64,000 nucleotides of DNA from Nocardioides sp. URHA0032 (GCF_000620645.1 NZ_KK211160.1:500836-564835); one strand, 5' to 3'. Numbered from the stretch's first letter, positions 24,453 to 33,826 are shown. The notes: generated by a model from the letters alone, not told the origin. Translations and numbers: made by a program.

Positions 24453-25952
24453 GTGCATCTCGCCTCCTTGCCCGACCTCCGTGCGCGTATCGCACCGGAT
24501 CGACGCGCCATGTCCGACCACGCGCGGAGCCTGACCAATGCAGAGCTGCTCCGCGAGGTCATCGCCGCCGCCGAACACCTCCGGGAGCTCGGGATCGGCC
24601 GGGGCGACGTGGTGGCACTCAAGCTGACCAATCGGATCGAGTTCGTCACCCTGATGTTCGCGACCTGGCGTCTCGGCGCGACCGTCACCCCGGTCAATCC
24701 GAGCCTGACCGAGGTCGAGGTCGCTCGCCAGCTCGACGACGCCGGCGCCCGCCTGCTGGTCACCGACGCCGTGGACGACGCCGTGGACGATGCCGCGGAC
24801 GACCCACGGGTCCCGACGCTCGCGGTCGGCCACCTGCGGCGTACGTCGCTGCAGCCGGAGATGACTGCGGAGACCGACCCGGCGGCGCTGGCTCTGCTCA
24901 TCTACACCAGCGGAACCACCGGCGTGCCCAAGGGCGTCATGCTCGACCACGCCAACCTCAACGCCACGCTGGCGATGGGTCACCCCAGCCTCGACCTCGG
25001 CGCCGACGACCGGTGCCTGCTGATCCTGCCCCTGTTCCACGTCAACGGCATCGTGATCAGCGTCCTCCTCCCGCTCTCGACCGGAGGCAGCGTGATCATC
25101 GCCGACAGGTTCGACCCCCACACGTTCTTCGGCCACGTCGAGGCGCACCGTCCGACCTACTTCAGTGCCGTGCCCACGATCCTCACCATGCTGGCCGCGC
25201 TCCCACCGGAGATCGCCCCGGACACCTCATCGGTGCGGTACGCCATCTGTGGCGCGGCACCCGCCTCCCCGGACCTGTTGGACCGCTTCGAGGACCGCTA
25301 CGGCATCCCCGTTCTCGAGGGCTACGGCCTGTCCGAGGCGACCTGCGGGGCGACGATCAACCCGCTCGCCGGTCTCCGCCGGCCCGGTTCGGTGGGTCTG
25401 CCGTTCCCGGGCCAGGACGTGCGGATCGTGGGCGCCGACGGAGCCGACGCTCCCGTCGGTGTGCCGGGGGAGGTGGTTCTGCGCGGCGCCAACGTGATGC
25501 GCGGCTATCTCGGCCGGCCCGAGGAGACCGCCAAGGTGCTCGTCGATGGGTGGCTGCACACCGGCGACCTCGGTTACGTCGACGAGGATGGCTACCTGAC
25601 GTTGGTCGGCCGCTCCAAGGACCTGATCATCCGCGGGGGAGCGAACATCTACCCCCAGGAGATCGAGCACGCCCTGGCGGCCCACCCGGCGGTGGCCGAA
25701 GCGGCCGTGATCGGCGCACCCGACCCGGTATGGGGAGAGATCGTCGTCGCCTACCTCGAGCTCGAGGCCGGCCAGGTCGTCGAGGTTGGGCAGCTGGAGG
25801 CCCACTGCGCGGACCACCTCAGCGGCTACAAGCGCCCTGTCGAGTTCCACGTCCTGGACGCCTTGCCGCGCAACGCTCTGGGCAAGGTCGCCAAGCCGGT
25901 GCTTCGCGATCTCCGCGCGACGTCGGCCAGCGGCGTCGGGGCAGAGGTATGA
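24453..25952 (+). CDS. AMP-dependent acyl-CoA synthetase/ligase, 499 aa
   Basis: GTG start after CCAGGAG. ANL superfamily motifs: LLIYTSGTTGVPKGVML (P-loop, about 149-165), GYGLSEATCGATINPL, HTGDLGYVDEDGYLTLVGRSKDL and the catalytic C-terminal Lys in LPRNALGKVAKPVL. It should adenylate a carboxylic acid and load it onto CoA. An acidic repeat DAVDDAVDDAADD near residue 110 is unusual and encoded by short tandem repeats. Its stop overlaps the CoA-transferase A start (ATGA). Substrate is not predictable from the sequence; the context suggests the acid released by the amidohydrolase. Confidence 0.9.
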   Translation: MHLASLPDLRARIAPDRRAMSDHARSLTNAELLREVIAAAEHLRELGIGRGDVVALKLTNRIEFVTLMFATWRLGATVTPVNPSLTEVEVARQLDDAGARLLVTDAVDDAVDDAADDPRVPTLAVGHLRRTSLQPEMTAETDPAALALLIYTSGTTGVPKGVMLDHANLNATLAMGHPSLDLGADDRCLLILPLFHVNGIVISVLLPLSTGGSVIIADRFDPHTFFGHVEAHRPTYFSAVPTILTMLAALPPEIAPDTSSVRYAICGAAPASPDLLDRFEDRYGIPVLEGYGLSEATCGATINPLAGLRRPGSVGLPFPGQDVRIVGADGADAPVGVPGEVVLRGANVMRGYLGRPEETAKVLVDGWLHTGDLGYVDEDGYLTLVGRSKDLIIRGGANIYPQEIEHALAAHPAVAEAAVIGAPDPVWGEIVVAYLELEAGQVVEVGQLEAHCADHLSGYKRPVEFHVLDALPRNALGKVAKPVLRDLRATSASGVGAEV

Positions 25953-26893
25953 CCAGCTCGAAGGTCCTCGACCTCCCGACGGCGGTCTCGCGCTACGTCA
26001 CCGACGGTGCGACGGTTGCGTTCGAGGGCTTCGGCCATCTCATCCCGTTCGCCGCCGCCCATGAGGTCATCCGTCAACGTCGCCGAGGGTTGACGCTGTG
26101 TCGGATGACGCCTGACCTGCTCGCAGACCAGCTCATCGGGGCCGGCTGTGTCTCCCGTCTCGTCGCCTCCTACTTCGCGAGCGGGTCCGCTGGAGCGCTG
26201 TACGAGATCCGACGGCGTGTCGAGAACGCCGACCCGGATCCCCTGGACGTCGAGGAGTACAGCCACTACGGCATGGTCTGCCGTTACCAGGCCGGCGCTG
26301 CGGGCCTGCCGTTCTTCCCGCTGCTCTCCTACGCCGGCAGTGACATCCCCGCCGTCAACCCCGACATCAAGAAGGTCGCCGACCCCTACGGCGGCCCGGC
26401 CATCTACGTGGTCCCGCCGCTGCGACCCGACGTCACGATCGTGCACGCCCAGCGCGCCGACCGGGACGGCAACGTCCAGATGTGGGGCATCGTCGGGGTC
26501 CAGCAGGAGGCCGCCTACGCAGCCCGACGGGTGATCGTCACCGTCGAAGAGATCGTTGAAGACCCCGTCGTCCGCTCGGCCCCGAACCGAACCATGATCC
26601 CCGCGCACAAGGTCGACGCCGTCGTCCACTGCCCGGGTGGAGCACACCCTTCCTACGTCCTGGACTACTACGTCCGCGACAACGCCTTCTACCGCGAGTG
26701 GACAGCCATCAGCCGCGATCGACGTCAGCTGCTGGCATGGCTCGACCATTGGGTGGACCGCGCGCCCGATCGGGCGGCCTACCTCGATCGTCTGGGCCCG
26801 GCCCGATGGCAGCGCCTGAAGGCCGGCCCGGTCCCGATCGAGCCGAGCGCCTCCCTTCGTCGCGACGTCAGCACTCCCGGAGGTGAGGGCTGA
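25949..26893 (+). CDS. CoA-transferase subunit A (glutaconate/IpdA-type), 314 aa
   Basis: Alpha subunit of a family I CoA-transferase: ATVAFEGFGHLIPFAAAHEVIRQ at the N-terminus, RMTPDLLADQLIGAGCV, then PLRPDVTIVHAQRADRDGNVQMWG and PGGAHPSYVLDYYVRDNAFYREW near the end, as in IpdA-like and glutaconate CoA-transferase proteins. It is coupled to both neighbours (ATGA before, TGATG after). Some members are ring-opening hydrolases rather than transferases (IpdAB in steroid degradation), so the reaction is uncertain. It probably acts on a dicarboxyl-CoA intermediate. Confidence 0.85.
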   Translation: MTSSKVLDLPTAVSRYVTDGATVAFEGFGHLIPFAAAHEVIRQRRRGLTLCRMTPDLLADQLIGAGCVSRLVASYFASGSAGALYEIRRRVENADPDPLDVEEYSHYGMVCRYQAGAAGLPFFPLLSYAGSDIPAVNPDIKKVADPYGGPAIYVVPPLRPDVTIVHAQRADRDGNVQMWGIVGVQQEAAYAARRVIVTVEEIVEDPVVRSAPNRTMIPAHKVDAVVHCPGGAHPSYVLDYYVRDNAFYREWTAISRDRRQLLAWLDHWVDRAPDRAAYLDRLGPARWQRLKAGPVPIEPSASLRRDVSTPGGEG

Positions 26894-27687
26894 TGACCGA
26901 CGCGTCGCGTGTCCTCTCCGACGTCCCGCCGTCGAGCGCTGAGTTCCTCGCGTGCGTGGCGGCCCGCCAGTTGGCGGACAAGCACCGTGTTTTCGCCGGA
27001 GTGGGCCTGCCCACGCTCGCCGTAGACCTGGCGCGGCGGACCATCAACCCCGACCTCGACCTCGTGTACGAGTCCGGTGTGTGCGGTGCGGCACCCGGCG
27101 CCATGGCCGAGGGCATCGCCGACTCGGTGCTCGTCTCCGGTGCCGCAGCTGTCCTGCCCATGGCCGCGCTGTTCGGGTACGTCCTGCAAGGAGGGCACAT
27201 CGACGTCGGGTTCCTGGGGGCGGGCCAGGTAGATCGCTATGGCAGCCTGAACACCAGCATCATCGGCGACTGGAAAACCCCGGCTGTGCGGCTGCCGGGT
27301 TCTGGTGGTGCGGTCGAAGTCCTGCGCAACGCCCGGGAGTGCATAGTCGTGCTCCGCCGACACGACCCGGACGCGCTGCCACTCGAGTTGGACTTCTGCA
27401 CCTCGCCCAGCCCGGTGCGTGTCTGCGCGGAGGACGTGCGCATGGTCCCCGCCGGCCATGGGGTGTCGACGGTCATCACTCCTCTCGCTGTGCTGCGACG
27501 GCCCGAGAAGTTCGGCGAGCTGGAGATAGCCCAAGTGCACCCGGGTACGAGCGTGAACGACGTGCGCGCCGCCACGGGCTGGCCGATCCGTGTCGCCGCC
27601 ACCGTCACCGAGACCGAACGCCCGACGGTCGAGGAGGTCCGCCTCCTGCGCGAGGAGATCGACGTCGTGCGCCTGTACCTGCGGTGA
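26893..27687 (+). CDS. CoA-transferase subunit B, 264 aa
   Basis: The start ATG overlaps the previous stop. Subunit B features: HRVFAGVGLPTLAVDLARRT, LVYESGVCGAAPG (Glu near residue 60 at the place of the catalytic Glu in beta subunits), GGHIDVGFLGAGQVDRYGSLNTSIIGDW, and TVITPLAVLRRPEKFGELEIAQVHPG. It would form a heteromer with subunit A. Last gene of the operon that starts with the acyl-CoA ligase; it converges with a minus-strand gene 39 bp downstream. Confidence 0.85.
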   Translation: MTDASRVLSDVPPSSAEFLACVAARQLADKHRVFAGVGLPTLAVDLARRTINPDLDLVYESGVCGAAPGAMAEGIADSVLVSGAAAVLPMAALFGYVLQGGHIDVGFLGAGQVDRYGSLNTSIIGDWKTPAVRLPGSGGAVEVLRNARECIVVLRRHDPDALPLELDFCTSPSPVRVCAEDVRMVPAGHGVSTVITPLAVLRRPEKFGELEIAQVHPGTSVNDVRAATGWPIRVAATVTETERPTVEEVRLLREEIDVVRLYLR

Positions 27688-27726
27688 ACGAACGTGGGCC
27701 GGGAACGAGGTTGTGGCGCGGCGCCG

Positions 27727-28272
27727 TCACTTGCCGTCAAGAAGGGCATCCACTCGTCCGCTCGAATCATGGAGCGGCATCGGCGGAACCGTCTCGGGTA
27801 GCCGGGCTTCGACGACCCTCCAGTCGTTGTAGATGCTCAGCAACAGCGCCTTGAGGTCGGCCGTCCACTCGTCCAGCGGCCTGGTGGCTGCGTCGTCGAA
27901 GTACGCCGACCAGGAACGGGTGTAGTCCACGTAGGCGTCGCGGGCTCGGTCGGTCGAGCGGTGCCAGGGAAGAACGAGCAGCCCCTCGGCATCGGATCGG
28001 GATGCCGCCAGCTCTCCGGACACCTCGATCGCCTGGGTTTGCGCGGTCGCGTACGCCTGGTCGTCAGCCGCAGTCGGGGCGGCTCGGTTGATCCCGGCGA
28101 TCTCGTTCGACATCTCCTCATTCGCGGCCCGGATGACCTGTTGAGAGGCCTCCATCTGATCTAGCAGCGTGTCCAGCTCGCGGTTCGACTCCCACCAATC
28201 CCCGGCTACCACACCCGCGACCACCAGCGCCGGCGCCGCGATGCCGACCACGACCCGCGAGCTTCTGTTCAC
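27727..28272 (-). CDS. Membrane-anchored hypothetical protein, 181 aa
   Basis: GTG start overlapping the stop of the lipoprotein gene. One N-terminal transmembrane segment (VVVGIAAPALVVAGVVAGDWW) is followed by an extracytoplasmic helical domain (ELDTLLDQMEASQQVIRAANEEMSNEIAG...YATAQTQAIEVSGEL), likely coiled coil, and a Trp-containing second half (SWSAYFDDAATRPLDEWTADL). No family recognised. With its coupled lipoprotein partner it probably acts at the cell surface. It interrupts the catabolic genes and may be unrelated to them. Confidence 0.65.
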   Translation of the reverse strand: MNRSSRVVVGIAAPALVVAGVVAGDWWESNRELDTLLDQMEASQQVIRAANEEMSNEIAGINRAAPTAADDQAYATAQTQAIEVSGELAASRSDAEGLLVLPWHRSTDRARDAYVDYTRSWSAYFDDAATRPLDEWTADLKALLLSIYNDWRVVEARLPETVPPMPLHDSSGRVDALLDGK

Positions 28273-28736
28273 CAGCAGGTCCCGGCGTGCTGCTGTCCCG
28301 GCGTGTACTTGCGCTCGTAGGCCTTGATGGACGCACAGAACCCGTCGTAAAGCTCGGCCGCCACCGCGTCGGCCACGGTCGCGCCCGGGGGAAGCTCGGC
28401 CCACACGCCCGGCGCAATCGCGACCGCGAACTTCGCTTCCCCGCTCATCTGGTACCAGGACCGCACCTGGTCCGGTAGTGAGGACACCGCCACCTTCTTC
28501 GGATAACCCTTCGGGAACGGAGCCGGCGGCATCTCCGGCTTCTCCGTCGGCGTTACTGCAGGTGCCGTGCTGCGTGTCGCAACATCTGACGGGTCAGCAG
28601 CAGTCGACACCGTCGTAGTCGCCGTCTCCCGGGGCGCGGCAGCCGCGGGTCCGTCGTCCGCACCTCCACACGCCGTCAGACCGGCCAGGGTCGCCAACAC
28701 GGCGACCGACACCCCCGTGCGTCGCATGGACCGCAC
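28269..28736 (-). CDS. Lipoprotein, 155 aa
   Basis: A lipobox (LATLAGLTACGG) with Cys near residue 23 marks it as lipidated. A Thr/Ala/Pro-rich linker (TATTTVSTAADPSDV...) is followed by a folded domain containing VRSWYQMSGEAKFAVAIAPGVWAELP, ELYDGFCASIKAYERK and a final Cys-Trp. An alternative start is the Met three residues in. The stop overlaps the GTG of the downstream membrane-anchored protein, so both are made together. Function unknown. Confidence 0.65.
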   Translation of the reverse strand: MRSMRRTGVSVAVLATLAGLTACGGADDGPAAAAPRETATTTVSTAADPSDVATRSTAPAVTPTEKPEMPPAPFPKGYPKKVAVSSLPDQVRSWYQMSGEAKFAVAIAPGVWAELPPGATVADAVAAELYDGFCASIKAYERKYTPGQQHAGTCW

Positions 28737-28800
28737 CTTAGAGCTTGACCAGGCCCCGCGTCGCCCGAACGACGCCTATCCGCGGATACGGCTGAGTTAG

Positions 28801-30195
28801 TCAGCATTCGACGACGTTGACGGCCAGACCACCGCGCGACGTCTCCTTGTACTTGGAGTGCATGTCCCTGCCGGTGTCGCGCATGGTCTTGATGGCATCG
28901 TCCAAGCTGACCTTGTGTGAGCCATCACCGTGGCTCGCCAGGCGGGCGGCGTTGATGGCCTTGACCGACGCGATCGCGTTGCGTTCGATGCACGGGATCT
29001 GCACCAGTCCGCCGATCGGGTCGCACGTCAGTCCCAGGTGGTGTTCGATGCCGATCTCGGCGGCGTTCTCGACCTGTGCGGGAGAGCCGCCCAGGACCTC
29101 ACAAAGCGCGGCCGCGGCCATCGCGCAGGCGGAGCCGACCTCACCTTGGCAGCCGACCTCCGCGCCCGAGATCGAGGCGTTCATCTTGACGAGGATGCCG
29201 ATGGCTGCGGCGGTGAGGAGGAACCTCACGATCCCGTCCTCATCGGCGCTGGGTACGAACCGCACGTAGTAGTGCAGCACCGCGGGCACGATCCCCGCGG
29301 CTCCATTGGTCGGGGCGGTCACGATCCTGCCGCCGGAAGCGTTCTCCTCGTTGACCGCGAGGGCGAACAGGTTCACCCAGTCCAGGACCTGCATCGGATC
29401 ACTGGCGGTAGCGGTCTCGCCGGCTTGGGTCAGCGTGCGGTAGATCGCCGGTGCACGCCGCGGCACCCGCAGCGCGCCCGGGAGCTCCGCCTCGGTCACC
29501 GGGTCGCGGCCACAGCCGGCTTCGACACAGGACTCCATCGTGTGCCACAGCTCGAGCAGGCCCGACCGGACCTCGGCCTCGGACCGCCACGTGTACTCGT
29601 TGGCCAGCATGACGTCACTGACCCGCAGCCCCTCTGACGCGCAGACGTCGAGGAGCTCAGCGCCGGTCGTGAACGGGTACCGGACCTGGATGGCAGCGTG
29701 AGGATCTGAGGGTGCGTTGAGCTCGGCGTCGTCGAGCACGAAACCGCCGCCGATGGAGTAGTACGTCTTCTGGAGCACCGGTGTGCCGACGTCGTCGTAG
29801 CCGGTGAACGTCATGGCGTTGGGGTGTCCGGGCAGGGTTCGACGCCGATGGAGCACGATGTCGTGCTCGGGGTAGAAGCGGATCTCCCTCCTGCCGCCGA
29901 GCAGCAGGGCACCTCGGGCGGCCGTGGCGGCGACACGTCGGTCCACGGAGTCGGTGTCCACGGTGGCCGGGTCCTCGCCCTCGAGGCCGAGCAGAACCGC
30001 GGTCGCGGACCCGTGTCCGCGACCGGTCGCTCCCAGGGAGCCGAAGAGCTCGGCACGCACCTGGACGACTCGATGCCGGGTATCGATGTCGTTCAGGTCG
30101 TCGGCGAAGCGCTTGGCGGCCCGCATCGGGCCCACGGTGTGTGAGGACGAGGGTCCGATGCCGACGGAGTACAGGTCGAAGGCGCTGAGTGTCAC
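28801..30195 (-). CDS. sdaA: L-serine ammonia-lyase, iron-sulphur type, single chain, 464 aa
   Basis: The beta domain opens with SVGIGPSSSHTVGPMRAAKRF. The alpha domain has the [4Fe-4S] cysteines in EVGCQGEVGSACAMAAAAL and LTCDPIGGLVQIPCIERNA, plus NGAAGIVPAVLHYY. Length fits the fused SdaA/SdaB type. It converts L-serine to pyruvate and ammonia. In this setting it complements the diaminopropionate lyase-like enzyme, since both give pyruvate from three-carbon beta-substituted amino acids. It is followed (47 bp upstream on its strand) by the SDR gene, suggesting co-transcription from further upstream. Confidence 0.95.
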   Translation of the reverse strand: MTLSAFDLYSVGIGPSSSHTVGPMRAAKRFADDLNDIDTRHRVVQVRAELFGSLGATGRGHGSATAVLLGLEGEDPATVDTDSVDRRVAATAARGALLLGGRREIRFYPEHDIVLHRRRTLPGHPNAMTFTGYDDVGTPVLQKTYYSIGGGFVLDDAELNAPSDPHAAIQVRYPFTTGAELLDVCASEGLRVSDVMLANEYTWRSEAEVRSGLLELWHTMESCVEAGCGRDPVTEAELPGALRVPRRAPAIYRTLTQAGETATASDPMQVLDWVNLFALAVNEENASGGRIVTAPTNGAAGIVPAVLHYYVRFVPSADEDGIVRFLLTAAAIGILVKMNASISGAEVGCQGEVGSACAMAAAALCEVLGGSPAQVENAAEIGIEHHLGLTCDPIGGLVQIPCIERNAIASVKAINAARLASHGDGSHKVSLDDAIKTMRDTGRDMHSKYKETSRGGLAVNVVEC

Positions 30196-30241
30196 CGAGA
30201 TCTCCTCGTCGGCGGGGGATCGGCCCGCTCGAGCACTGGAC

Positions 30242-31009
30242 TCATCGCGGCGCCATGCGGATGGCTCCGTCCAGCCTGATGGTCTCGCCGTTCAGGTAGG
30301 AGTTCTCGATGATGCTGACGGCGAGGCGGGCGTAGTCGTCGGGGTCGCCCAGCCTTCTGGGGTGGGGGACGGACGCGGCGAGGCCCTCGCGGATGTCTTG
30401 TCGGAGACGAGCGAGCATCGGAGTGTCGAAGGTGCCCGGGGCGATGGTGTTCACCCGGATCTGACGACTCGCCAGGTCGCGTGCGGCGACCAGGGTGATG
30501 CCGTGGACGGCGGCCTTGGTCGCCGTGTAGGAGGTCTGGCCGATCTGGCCGTCGAAGGCTGCGACCGAGGAGGTCAGGACGATGGCCCCGCGGTCGCCGT
30601 CGACGACGTCGTTCTTCGCCATCACGGCTGCGGCATGACGTAGCACGTTGTAGGTGCCGATCAGGTTGATCCTCACGACGTTCTCGAAGGCGTCGAGCGG
30701 TGCGGGCATCCCGTGCTCGTCCAGGATGCGCGTACGGTCGCCGCCGCGACCCGCGCAGTGCACGACAGCCCGCAGAGGCATGATCTGGGAGGCCGCCTCG
30801 AGGGCATCCGCGACCTGCGCCTCGTCGGTGATGTCAGCCGGGTGAAACCGCGTAGCACTCCCGAAGGGGTGCAGGGCAGCGTCGCCCGGGCTCTCGGGCA
30901 GGTCGAGGACGGTGACGGTCGCGCCGGCTGCAACCAACCTGCTGGTGGTCGCCAGCCCGAGGCCGGACGTGCCTCCTGTCACCAGGGCCGATGTTCCCTT
31001 CACATCCAT
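30242..31009 (-). CDS. SDR-family 3-hydroxyacyl-CoA dehydrogenase-like, 255 aa
   Basis: Classical short-chain dehydrogenase: ALVTGGTSGLGLATTSRLV (NAD site, 8-26), VLDLPES (Asp selecting NAD), HCAGRGG, catalytic LTSSVAAFDGQIGQTSYTATKAA (Ser...Tyr-x-x-x-Lys), and NTIAPGTFDTPML. The insertion and the C-terminal NGETIRLDGAIRM resemble HSD17B10-type 3-hydroxy-2-methylbutyryl/3-hydroxyacyl-CoA dehydrogenases, which oxidise the hydroxyacyl-CoA in beta-oxidation. It lies between the thiolase and serine lyase genes on the same strand. Confidence 0.88.
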   Translation of the reverse strand: MDVKGTSALVTGGTSGLGLATTSRLVAAGATVTVLDLPESPGDAALHPFGSATRFHPADITDEAQVADALEAASQIMPLRAVVHCAGRGGDRTRILDEHGMPAPLDAFENVVRINLIGTYNVLRHAAAVMAKNDVVDGDRGAIVLTSSVAAFDGQIGQTSYTATKAAVHGITLVAARDLASRQIRVNTIAPGTFDTPMLARLRQDIREGLAASVPHPRRLGDPDDYARLAVSIIENSYLNGETIRLDGAIRMAPR

Positions 31010-31105
31010 GGTGCCTCCTCGGGCTGGGACGAACTGCTGATGGCTGGTGCCATGACGTGGGGCCGTTCTGCGTCTTCCGCGACGTCGCGAGCGGTCACCG
31101 GGCGG

Positions 31106-32263
31106 TCACCGGGCAGCCTGGTCGAGCAGCTCGAAGACCGTGGCGTTGGCGGTACCGCCGCCTTCGCACATGGTCTGCAGGCCGTAACGGATCCCGTGGT
31201 CGCGCATGTGGTGGATGAGTCGGGTCGCCAGGACCGCGCCCGACGCGCCCAGCGGATGGCCGACGGCGATCGCGCCACCGACCGGGTTGGTCAGCTCCGG
31301 GTCCGCGCCGGTCTCGGCGAGCCAGGCCAGCGGGACCGACGCGAACGCCTCGTTGACCTCGAATGCCCCGATGTCGTCCAGCCTCAGTCCCGCTCGCTGG
31401 AGGACCTTGTGCGTAGCCGGGATCGGGCCGGTGAGCATCATGACCGGGTCGTCGCCCACCACGGCGCCGCTGTGGTACCGCACGATCGGGGTCAGTCTCA
31501 GCTCCGCCGCACGTTCGGGGGTGGTCATCACGATGGCGGCCGCGCCGTCGGAGATCTGGGAGGAGTTGCCGGCGTGGATGGTGCCGTCGTCAAGGAAGGA
31601 CGGCTTGAGCTGGGCGAGCGTGTCGACCGTGGTGCCGCGGCGCAGACCTTCGTCGGCCGACAAGGTGCCGCCCTGGAACGGCACCGGCACGATCTGCTGG
31701 TCGAACGCCCCGGCGTCGGTTGCAGCGGCGGCCCGTCGGTGGCTCTCGGCCGCATACGCGTCCAGGGCGCCGCGGTCCAGCGCCCAGTGTTGGGCCACAA
31801 ACTCAGCGCTCGGTCCCTGGGCGAGCTCGGTAACGCCGAACCGGTCCAGCACGGTCTGCCCGTAGGGGAAGCCGCTGGCTCGCGCGGCACCCAGCGGGAC
31901 GCGGCTCATCGACTCCACGCCGCCGGCCACCACCAGGTCGAATGCCCCCGACATCACCGCATGTGCCGCCTGGTCGATCGCCTGCTGGCTTGATCCGCAG
32001 GCACGGTTAACCGTCACCGCCGGCACGGTCTCGGGCCAGCCCGCCGCCAGCACGGCGAACCGCCCGATGTTGCTCGACTGGTCGCCGAGCTGTGTGACGC
32101 AGCCCCAGATGACGTCGTCGACGTCGGCCGGGTCGATGCCGGTCCTCGCGCACAGCTCGCTTAGCACCACGGCGCTGAGGTCGGCGGGGTGGATGTCCAC
32201 CAACGAACCGTTGCGTTTGCCGATCGGAGTACGAATCGCCTCGACGATCACTGCTTCACGCAC
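31106..32263 (-). CDS. Thiolase (acetyl-CoA acyltransferase), 385 aa
   Basis: GTG start. Thiolase signatures: EAIRTPIGKRNGSL at the N-terminus, VTVNRACGSSQQAIDQAAHAVMSG with the nucleophile Cys near 89, VAGGVESMSRVPLG, NEAFASVPLAW, GGAIAVGHPLGASGA with the catalytic His, and TMCEGGGTANATVFELL with the second Cys. It should cleave 3-ketoacyl-CoA, completing the beta-oxidation set with the dehydrogenase, crotonase and SDR. 96 bp upstream of the SDR on the same strand. Confidence 0.93.
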   Translation of the reverse strand: MREAVIVEAIRTPIGKRNGSLVDIHPADLSAVVLSELCARTGIDPADVDDVIWGCVTQLGDQSSNIGRFAVLAAGWPETVPAVTVNRACGSSQQAIDQAAHAVMSGAFDLVVAGGVESMSRVPLGAARASGFPYGQTVLDRFGVTELAQGPSAEFVAQHWALDRGALDAYAAESHRRAAAATDAGAFDQQIVPVPFQGGTLSADEGLRRGTTVDTLAQLKPSFLDDGTIHAGNSSQISDGAAAIVMTTPERAAELRLTPIVRYHSGAVVGDDPVMMLTGPIPATHKVLQRAGLRLDDIGAFEVNEAFASVPLAWLAETGADPELTNPVGGAIAVGHPLGASGAVLATRLIHHMRDHGIRYGLQTMCEGGGTANATVFELLDQAAR

Positions 32264-32362
32264 CGTTGACGACCTGCTTCCTGGTGGGGATTCACGGATG
32301 GGTGCTGCTGGGGGAGGGGGTGCCGGGCGGGGCCGCCGGTCAGGCGGTCACTGTTCGCGGGC

Positions 32363-33325
32363 TCACAGGCCGGCCTGGTTGATGAGGTCGTCGAAGATCA
32401 CTTCGACCTCGCTCCACAGCGAGAGGTGACCCTCGTTGTCGTACAGGTGCGCGACTGCGCCGGGCACGTGGGCGGCCAGCCACTTCCCGTGGGCGAAGGG
32501 GATGGTCCAGTCCGCGGTGCCGTGCCAGATGGACACCGGCACGGTGATGTCGGCCAGGTCGAAGCCCCAGTGCTGGGTGAAGGCGAAGTCGTCGTCGAGC
32601 CAGCCGTCGACGCCATGGGTGAGGCCCCGGTTGATCGACGCGAGCAGTCGGGACGCGAACTCGCCGGTGGCGTAGGCCTTGTCCGCCGGCGAGGCCAGGT
32701 CTCCCAGCGCGTCGGCGACCTGCTCGATGGACACGGCGTCGAACTTCGCGGCCTCGGACTCCAGGAGCGGTCGGAGCGCGTGCCGCCCGGCGAGGGCGGC
32801 GGTGTACTCGACGATGTTGTCCTGGCCCATCCCTTCAAAGAAGTTCAGGCCGTCGGCGCGGAACGGGGCTACCCCGGCGCCGACTGCCGCTGCGCGGCAG
32901 CGGTCGGGCAGCGTGGCTGCGCAGGCAAGCGCGTGCGGACCGCCACCGGACCACCCGAGGGTGATGAACTCCTGGCAGCCCATGTCGTCGAGCACGCCCG
33001 CGATGTCCTGGGCGATGTCGCCGATGGTGCGGTTGGGGAGTGCGGTCGACGCGCCGTACCCGGGGCGGCTGGCCACGACCAGGGCGAGACCTCGGTCGGC
33101 CGCTGCTCGGGCGACGCGCGGGTAGGGGACTGCGGCTCCCGGGGTGCCGTGGTGGAAGACCAGCGGGAATCCCTCCGGGTCCCCTTCGACGAGGTACTCG
33201 ACCTCGCGACCGTCAGGGAGGGTTGCCATGCGGTAGTCGCCGCCGGTCTGTGCCATCGCTGTCGCGGCGCTCGGAGAGCTGGTCGCTGCGACTGCTTCGT
33301 CGTAGCTCGAGCCGGGAGTCGACAT
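32363..33325 (-). CDS. Alpha/beta hydrolase, 320 aa
   Basis: Start at ATG giving MSTPGSSYDEAV, with GGAG 9 bases upstream. Fold motifs: FPLVFHHGTPGAAVPYPRVARA (HGTPG oxyanion region), VASRPGYGAST, TLGWSGGGPHALACA (nucleophile elbow GWSGG, Ser near 135), ISIWHGTADWTIPFAHG-type Asp motif and DNEGHLSLW with the catalytic His. Esterase, lactonase or C-C hydrolase roles are all possible. It is first in the minus-strand run hydrolase-thiolase-SDR-sdaA and divergent from the ABC importer across a 500-bp regulatory region. Confidence 0.88.
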   Translation of the reverse strand: MSTPGSSYDEAVAATSSPSAATAMAQTGGDYRMATLPDGREVEYLVEGDPEGFPLVFHHGTPGAAVPYPRVARAAADRGLALVVASRPGYGASTALPNRTIGDIAQDIAGVLDDMGCQEFITLGWSGGGPHALACAATLPDRCRAAAVGAGVAPFRADGLNFFEGMGQDNIVEYTAALAGRHALRPLLESEAAKFDAVSIEQVADALGDLASPADKAYATGEFASRLLASINRGLTHGVDGWLDDDFAFTQHWGFDLADITVPVSIWHGTADWTIPFAHGKWLAAHVPGAVAHLYDNEGHLSLWSEVEVIFDDLINQAGL

Positions 33326-33826
33326 GGGGGTCTCCATTCGTTGAGGTCGTGGGGCCGGTCCAGGGATGTCTGGTGCTGACACCCGTTGCGGAACCTGGCG
33401 GCGTGGGGGATCTGGTGGCTCGTGCTCTCGAGCCTGGGCGGGCATCGTCGAGCCTGGGCGGGAAACGCGCGGTTCGTCGACGCGTCGGTGCGCCAGATGC
33501 GGTCGAGCACCGGCGTTCCGCCCTCCAGGGCGTCCTCGTCTGCGCGAGGCCGCACTCCAGCCTGCCGGCCACCCATCGTGGCGGCGTCGAGCCTGGATGA
33601 AAAGCGACAAGGTCTGGTCGTCACGGTGAAGGATATCCGCACGTTGCCGCCTAGCTCGGGCCGGCGGCGCCTCGATGGCCGCCTGTGCACGCGGGGCTCG
33701 AGGCGAGGTAGACGAGGAAAGGCAAATGTCCGGTTGTGCTTCAAGATCGAGGCCGGAATTTCCCGCTTTTCTTCAGCCAACGGCGGCCCTCAGGATTCGG
33801 CTACGCCACCGTCGAAAGGGTTTCTC
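33326..33826. promoter_or_regulatory. 500-bp divergent control region with repeats and element copies
   Basis: Between the hydrolase (minus) and the importer (plus). TCGAGCCTGGGCGGG occurs at 33428-33442 and 33448-33462 and, shortened to TCGAGCCTGGA, at 33587. On the minus strand CCTTGTCGCTTTTCATCCAG (33593-33612) resembles the element core facing the hydrolase. On the plus strand copy C (33751-33778) faces the importer. No gene is seen. Confidence 0.5.
33751..33778 (+). promoter_or_regulatory. Conserved element, copy C
   Basis: GGCCGGAATTTCCCGC then TTTTCTTCAGCC matches copy B's GTCCGGAAAGTGCCGC-TTTTGCTTCACGG with one gap. An AAATGTCC stretch identical to copy A lies 20 bp upstream. It precedes the substrate-binding protein start by 48 bp. 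Confidence 0.6.
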
